Part shown: one piece after another, positions 62,352 to 64,000 of the stretch
Position numbering within the stretch: position 1 is the stretch's first letter
How the letters are laid out: each line of letters opens with the position of its first letter
DNA from: Euzebyella marina
GTDB taxonomy: Bacteria > Bacteroidota > Bacteroidia > Flavobacteriales > Flavobacteriaceae
DNA length: 64,000 nt
Assembly: GCF_014855515.1 (NCBI RefSeq)
Contig: NZ_JACYFK010000006.1
Location: forward strand, 124,001-188,000
Reading direction: 5' to 3'
Position numbers and translations under genes: made by a program
Notes under the pieces: model-generated
Databases searched by the model: none
Seen by the model: the letters and a program-made list of their open reading frames with translations, nothing else
What the model was told of the DNA's origin: nothing

Positions 62352-62418
62352 AGTTCATTTTGGTAAACTTGATTCACGTATCTTTGTGATAATACCCATA
62401 TCAAAGATAGCCATATAC

Positions 62419-62811
62419 ATGTTCTCGAAAAACAAAAAGAAAACGGAAGTGGAGATTGAACAGCATGAGTTGCTAGAAAACGCCCAACATCGAATCAAGC
62501 AAAAAAAGCGTTTGTACGTTCACTTTGTCATCTTTTTGATAGGAAGCGTTTTTCTTATTTTCATCAATAAAATATTAAACTATTGGGAAACCTATGATTG
62601 GTTCATTTGGGCCATCACCTTTTGGGGATTTCTCTTTGCCATACATCTTTTCAATGTATTTGTTACCCAGAAATTTATGGGCAAGGAATGGGAGCGTCAG
62701 CAACGTGAAAAATTAGTGGCCAAACAAAAAAGACGCATAGCCGAATTGCAAAAAGAAATAGAAACCGATTTTCCGATCTCTAAAGTAAACAAGAAAGAAA
62801 TAGAGCCTTAG
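62419..62811 (+). CDS. 2TM domain-containing membrane protein
   Basis: 130 residues from the ATG at 62419 (MFSKNKKKTEVEIEQHELL); the open frame begins 26 codons earlier, over the divergent promoter. Two membrane segments (VHFVIFLIGSVFLIFINKIL and FIWAITFWGFLFAIHLFNVFV) flanked by basic helices define the 2TM family (PF13239). Function unknown. Divergent from the class V enzyme and 44 bp before folA. Confidence 0.87.
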   Translation: MFSKNKKKTEVEIEQHELLENAQHRIKQKKRLYVHFVIFLIGSVFLIFINKILNYWETYDWFIWAITFWGFLFAIHLFNVFVTQKFMGKEWERQQREKLVAKQKRRIAELQKEIETDFPISKVNKKEIEP

Positions 62812-62855
62812 TTCGGCACGTTAGTTGCAATTTCCAATTAAAAAACAAAGATTTA

Positions 62856-63368
62856 GTGAGTACCGTATGTATGATTGCCGCCGCAGCTGAAGACAATGCA
62901 TTGGGCAAAGACAATGATTTACTGTGGCATTTGCCTGATGACTTTAAGCGTTTTAAAAGGCTTACTTCGGGTCACCCCATCATTATGGGCAGAAAAACCT
63001 TTGAGACCTTTCCGAAACCGTTGCCCAATAGAGAGCATATAATTATAACTAGGGATAAAGATTATCGCACAGATTTTAACGACTGCAAGATTGTTCACTC
63101 TTTGGAAGAAGCCCTGCATCTCGTTAGAGAGCTGCCATTGTCATACATCATTGGTGGTGGTGAAATTTATAAGATTGCCGAACCTTTTAGCAATAAAATA
63201 GAGCTAACAAGGGTTCATGCGGCTTTTGATGACGCCGACACCCATTTTCCTGAAATCGACCTTAACACTTGGGTTTTAACGGAAGAAGAATACCACCCAA
63301 AAGATGAAAAGCATTCATATGCCTTTTCTTATTTGACCTACGTGAAAAAAGAAAGTGAAAAGAACTAA
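62856..63368 (+). CDS. folA: Dihydrofolate reductase
   Basis: 170 residues with a GTG start at 62856; the first ATG (62871) gives a shorter form lacking the first strand. The enzyme regenerates THF with NADPH. AAAAEDNALGKDNDLLWHLPDD (N-terminal loop, acidic Asp at the substrate site), PIIMGRKTFETFP, REHIIITRD and IIGGGEIYK are present. It recycles the dihydrofolate made by thyA. Its end overlaps murI by 4 bp, convergent. Confidence 0.95.
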   Translation: MSTVCMIAAAAEDNALGKDNDLLWHLPDDFKRFKRLTSGHPIIMGRKTFETFPKPLPNREHIIITRDKDYRTDFNDCKIVHSLEEALHLVRELPLSYIIGGGEIYKIAEPFSNKIELTRVHAAFDDADTHFPEIDLNTWVLTEEEYHPKDEKHSYAFSYLTYVKKESEKN

Positions 63369-64000
63369 AAATCTAGAACGGAAACATTATAATCCGTTTC
63401 GCCATTCATCACAAAACTCTCTAATACGTGAATATTGGCGTTGGTATAAAATCGATGATAGGCTTTGGAACGTTGAGAGGCTAACAGTCCGTTTTTGTTC
63501 AAAATAGATTTTGTCTGTCGCGCTACCGCCTCGCCAGAATCTATTATTTGAACGGATTCTGGGAGTATTTCCTTCAAAATAGGAACCAAGTACGGGTAGT
63601 GGGTACAGCCTAAAACCAAGTAATCGATTCCCTCATCAATCATAGGTCGCACATGTTTGAGTAGCAACTTTCTTGTTTCTTGAGAATCTACTTTACCCTC
63701 TTCTATCAATTGTACAAGACCTGTACCTTCTCGCACAATAACATTAATGCCACTGGCATGTATTTCTGAAGTACTATGAAACAAAGAACTGGCTAAAGTA
63801 CCTTTAGTGGCCAAAACACCAACGGTTTTTGTTTTAGATTGAAGTGCTGCTGGTTTAATAGCAGGCTCTATACCTATAAACGGCACATCATAGTTTTTTC
63901 TCAAATAATCGATGGCATTGGTGGTAGCCGTATTGCATGCCACTACAACCAATTTACAGTCGTTCTTTAGCAGTACCTCTGTATTTTTGATACTCAAACG
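63365..64000 (-). CDS. murI: Glutamate racemase, 5' end cut by the window
   Basis: About 211 of an expected 260 residues. The N-terminal part lies beyond the window, so the first codons seen (reading RLSIKNTEVLL) are internal. VACNTATTNA holds the first catalytic Cys and LGCTHYPYL the second. It makes D-glutamate for peptidoglycan. Convergent with folA. Confidence 0.93.
   Translation of the reverse strand, partial: RLSIKNTEVLLKNDCKLVVVACNTATTNAIDYLRKNYDVPFIGIEPAIKPAALQSKTKTVGVLATKGTLASSLFHSTSEIHASGINVIVREGTGLVQLIEEGKVDSQETRKLLLKHVRPMIDEGIDYLVLGCTHYPYLVPILKEILPESVQIIDSGEAVARQTKSILNKNGLLASQRSKAYHRFYTNANIHVLESFVMNGETDYNVSVLDF

Noticed and set aside
63995-63997. Start codon for murI at the window edge
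   Set aside because: The codon is TTG within a conserved internal helix; full-length MurI needs about 50 more N-terminal residues, so the gene is simply cut off.

Overview
The window is a chromosomal segment of a marine-type member of the Flavobacteriia (Bacteroidetes). Supporting signs are the gliding gene gldA, bifunctional DAHP synthase/type II chorismate mutase, split MetH, DUF3857, DUF5686 and DUF6807 proteins, a TonB energy transducer, and repeated promoter-like TAnnTTTG elements in place of E. coli -10 boxes. The genus cannot be fixed from this sequence. I saw no rRNA, tRNA, CRISPR array, insertion sequence or prophage. Most of it looks like core metabolism with a few accessory insertions.

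Layout. 1-3.7 kb: truncated DUF3857/transglutaminase protein, dtd, rsgA and a small secreted protein. 3.7-7.9 kb: a Phe/Tyr operon (pheA, aminotransferase, tyrA, DAHP synthase-chorismate mutase), headed by a Phe/Tyr-rich leader peptide and a classical attenuator. 8-12.6 kb: gldA, a serine hydrolase, a DUF2807 lipoprotein and a PagL-like outer-membrane deacylase. 12.7-18.3 kb: a methionine/folate operon (metH N-terminal half, four-helix-bundle protein, metH C-terminal half, small unknown, metF) behind a SAM-I riboswitch. 18.4-26.3 kb: an assimilatory sulfate reduction operon (DUF2061, cysH, cysD, cysN, sulfite reductase-HEPN fusion, cobA, FNR-like flavoprotein) next to an Rrf2 regulator. 28-35.7 kb: methionine synthesis (metY behind a second SAM-I riboswitch, a MetX-aspartate kinase-homoserine dehydrogenase fusion, a metZ-like gene) and metK behind a SAM-II-like element.

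36-44 kb: deoxynucleoside kinase, App1-type phosphatase, TonB, a lipoprotein hydrolase, a GH10-like glycosidase, membrane pyrophosphatase and soluble pyrophosphatase. 44-52 kb: DUF5686 outer-membrane protein, pdhB, etfBA, bifunctional nuclease and a NupC-type nucleoside transporter. 52-55.5 kb: an accessory-looking block (methyltransferase, Fur-family regulator, FAD oxidoreductase, small unknown, methyltransferase, acetyltransferase). 55.6-64 kb: thyA, a DUF6807/DUF1080 pair, egtB and egtD, a stand-alone CBM48 protein, a class V aminotransferase-fold enzyme, a 2TM protein, folA and truncated murI.

Together, sulfate reduction would supply sulfide to MetY/MetZ, the fused enzyme would supply acetylated homoserine, MetH/MetF would remethylate homocysteine, and MetK would make SAM. 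SAM would then feed back through three RNA elements of two classes. The strongest unusual signals are the Phe/Tyr attenuator, the SAM-II-like element before metK, the three-domain MetX-AK-HSD fusion, the repeat-bounded four-helix-bundle gene inside the metH pair, and a 26-bp perfect palindrome between pdhB and etfB.
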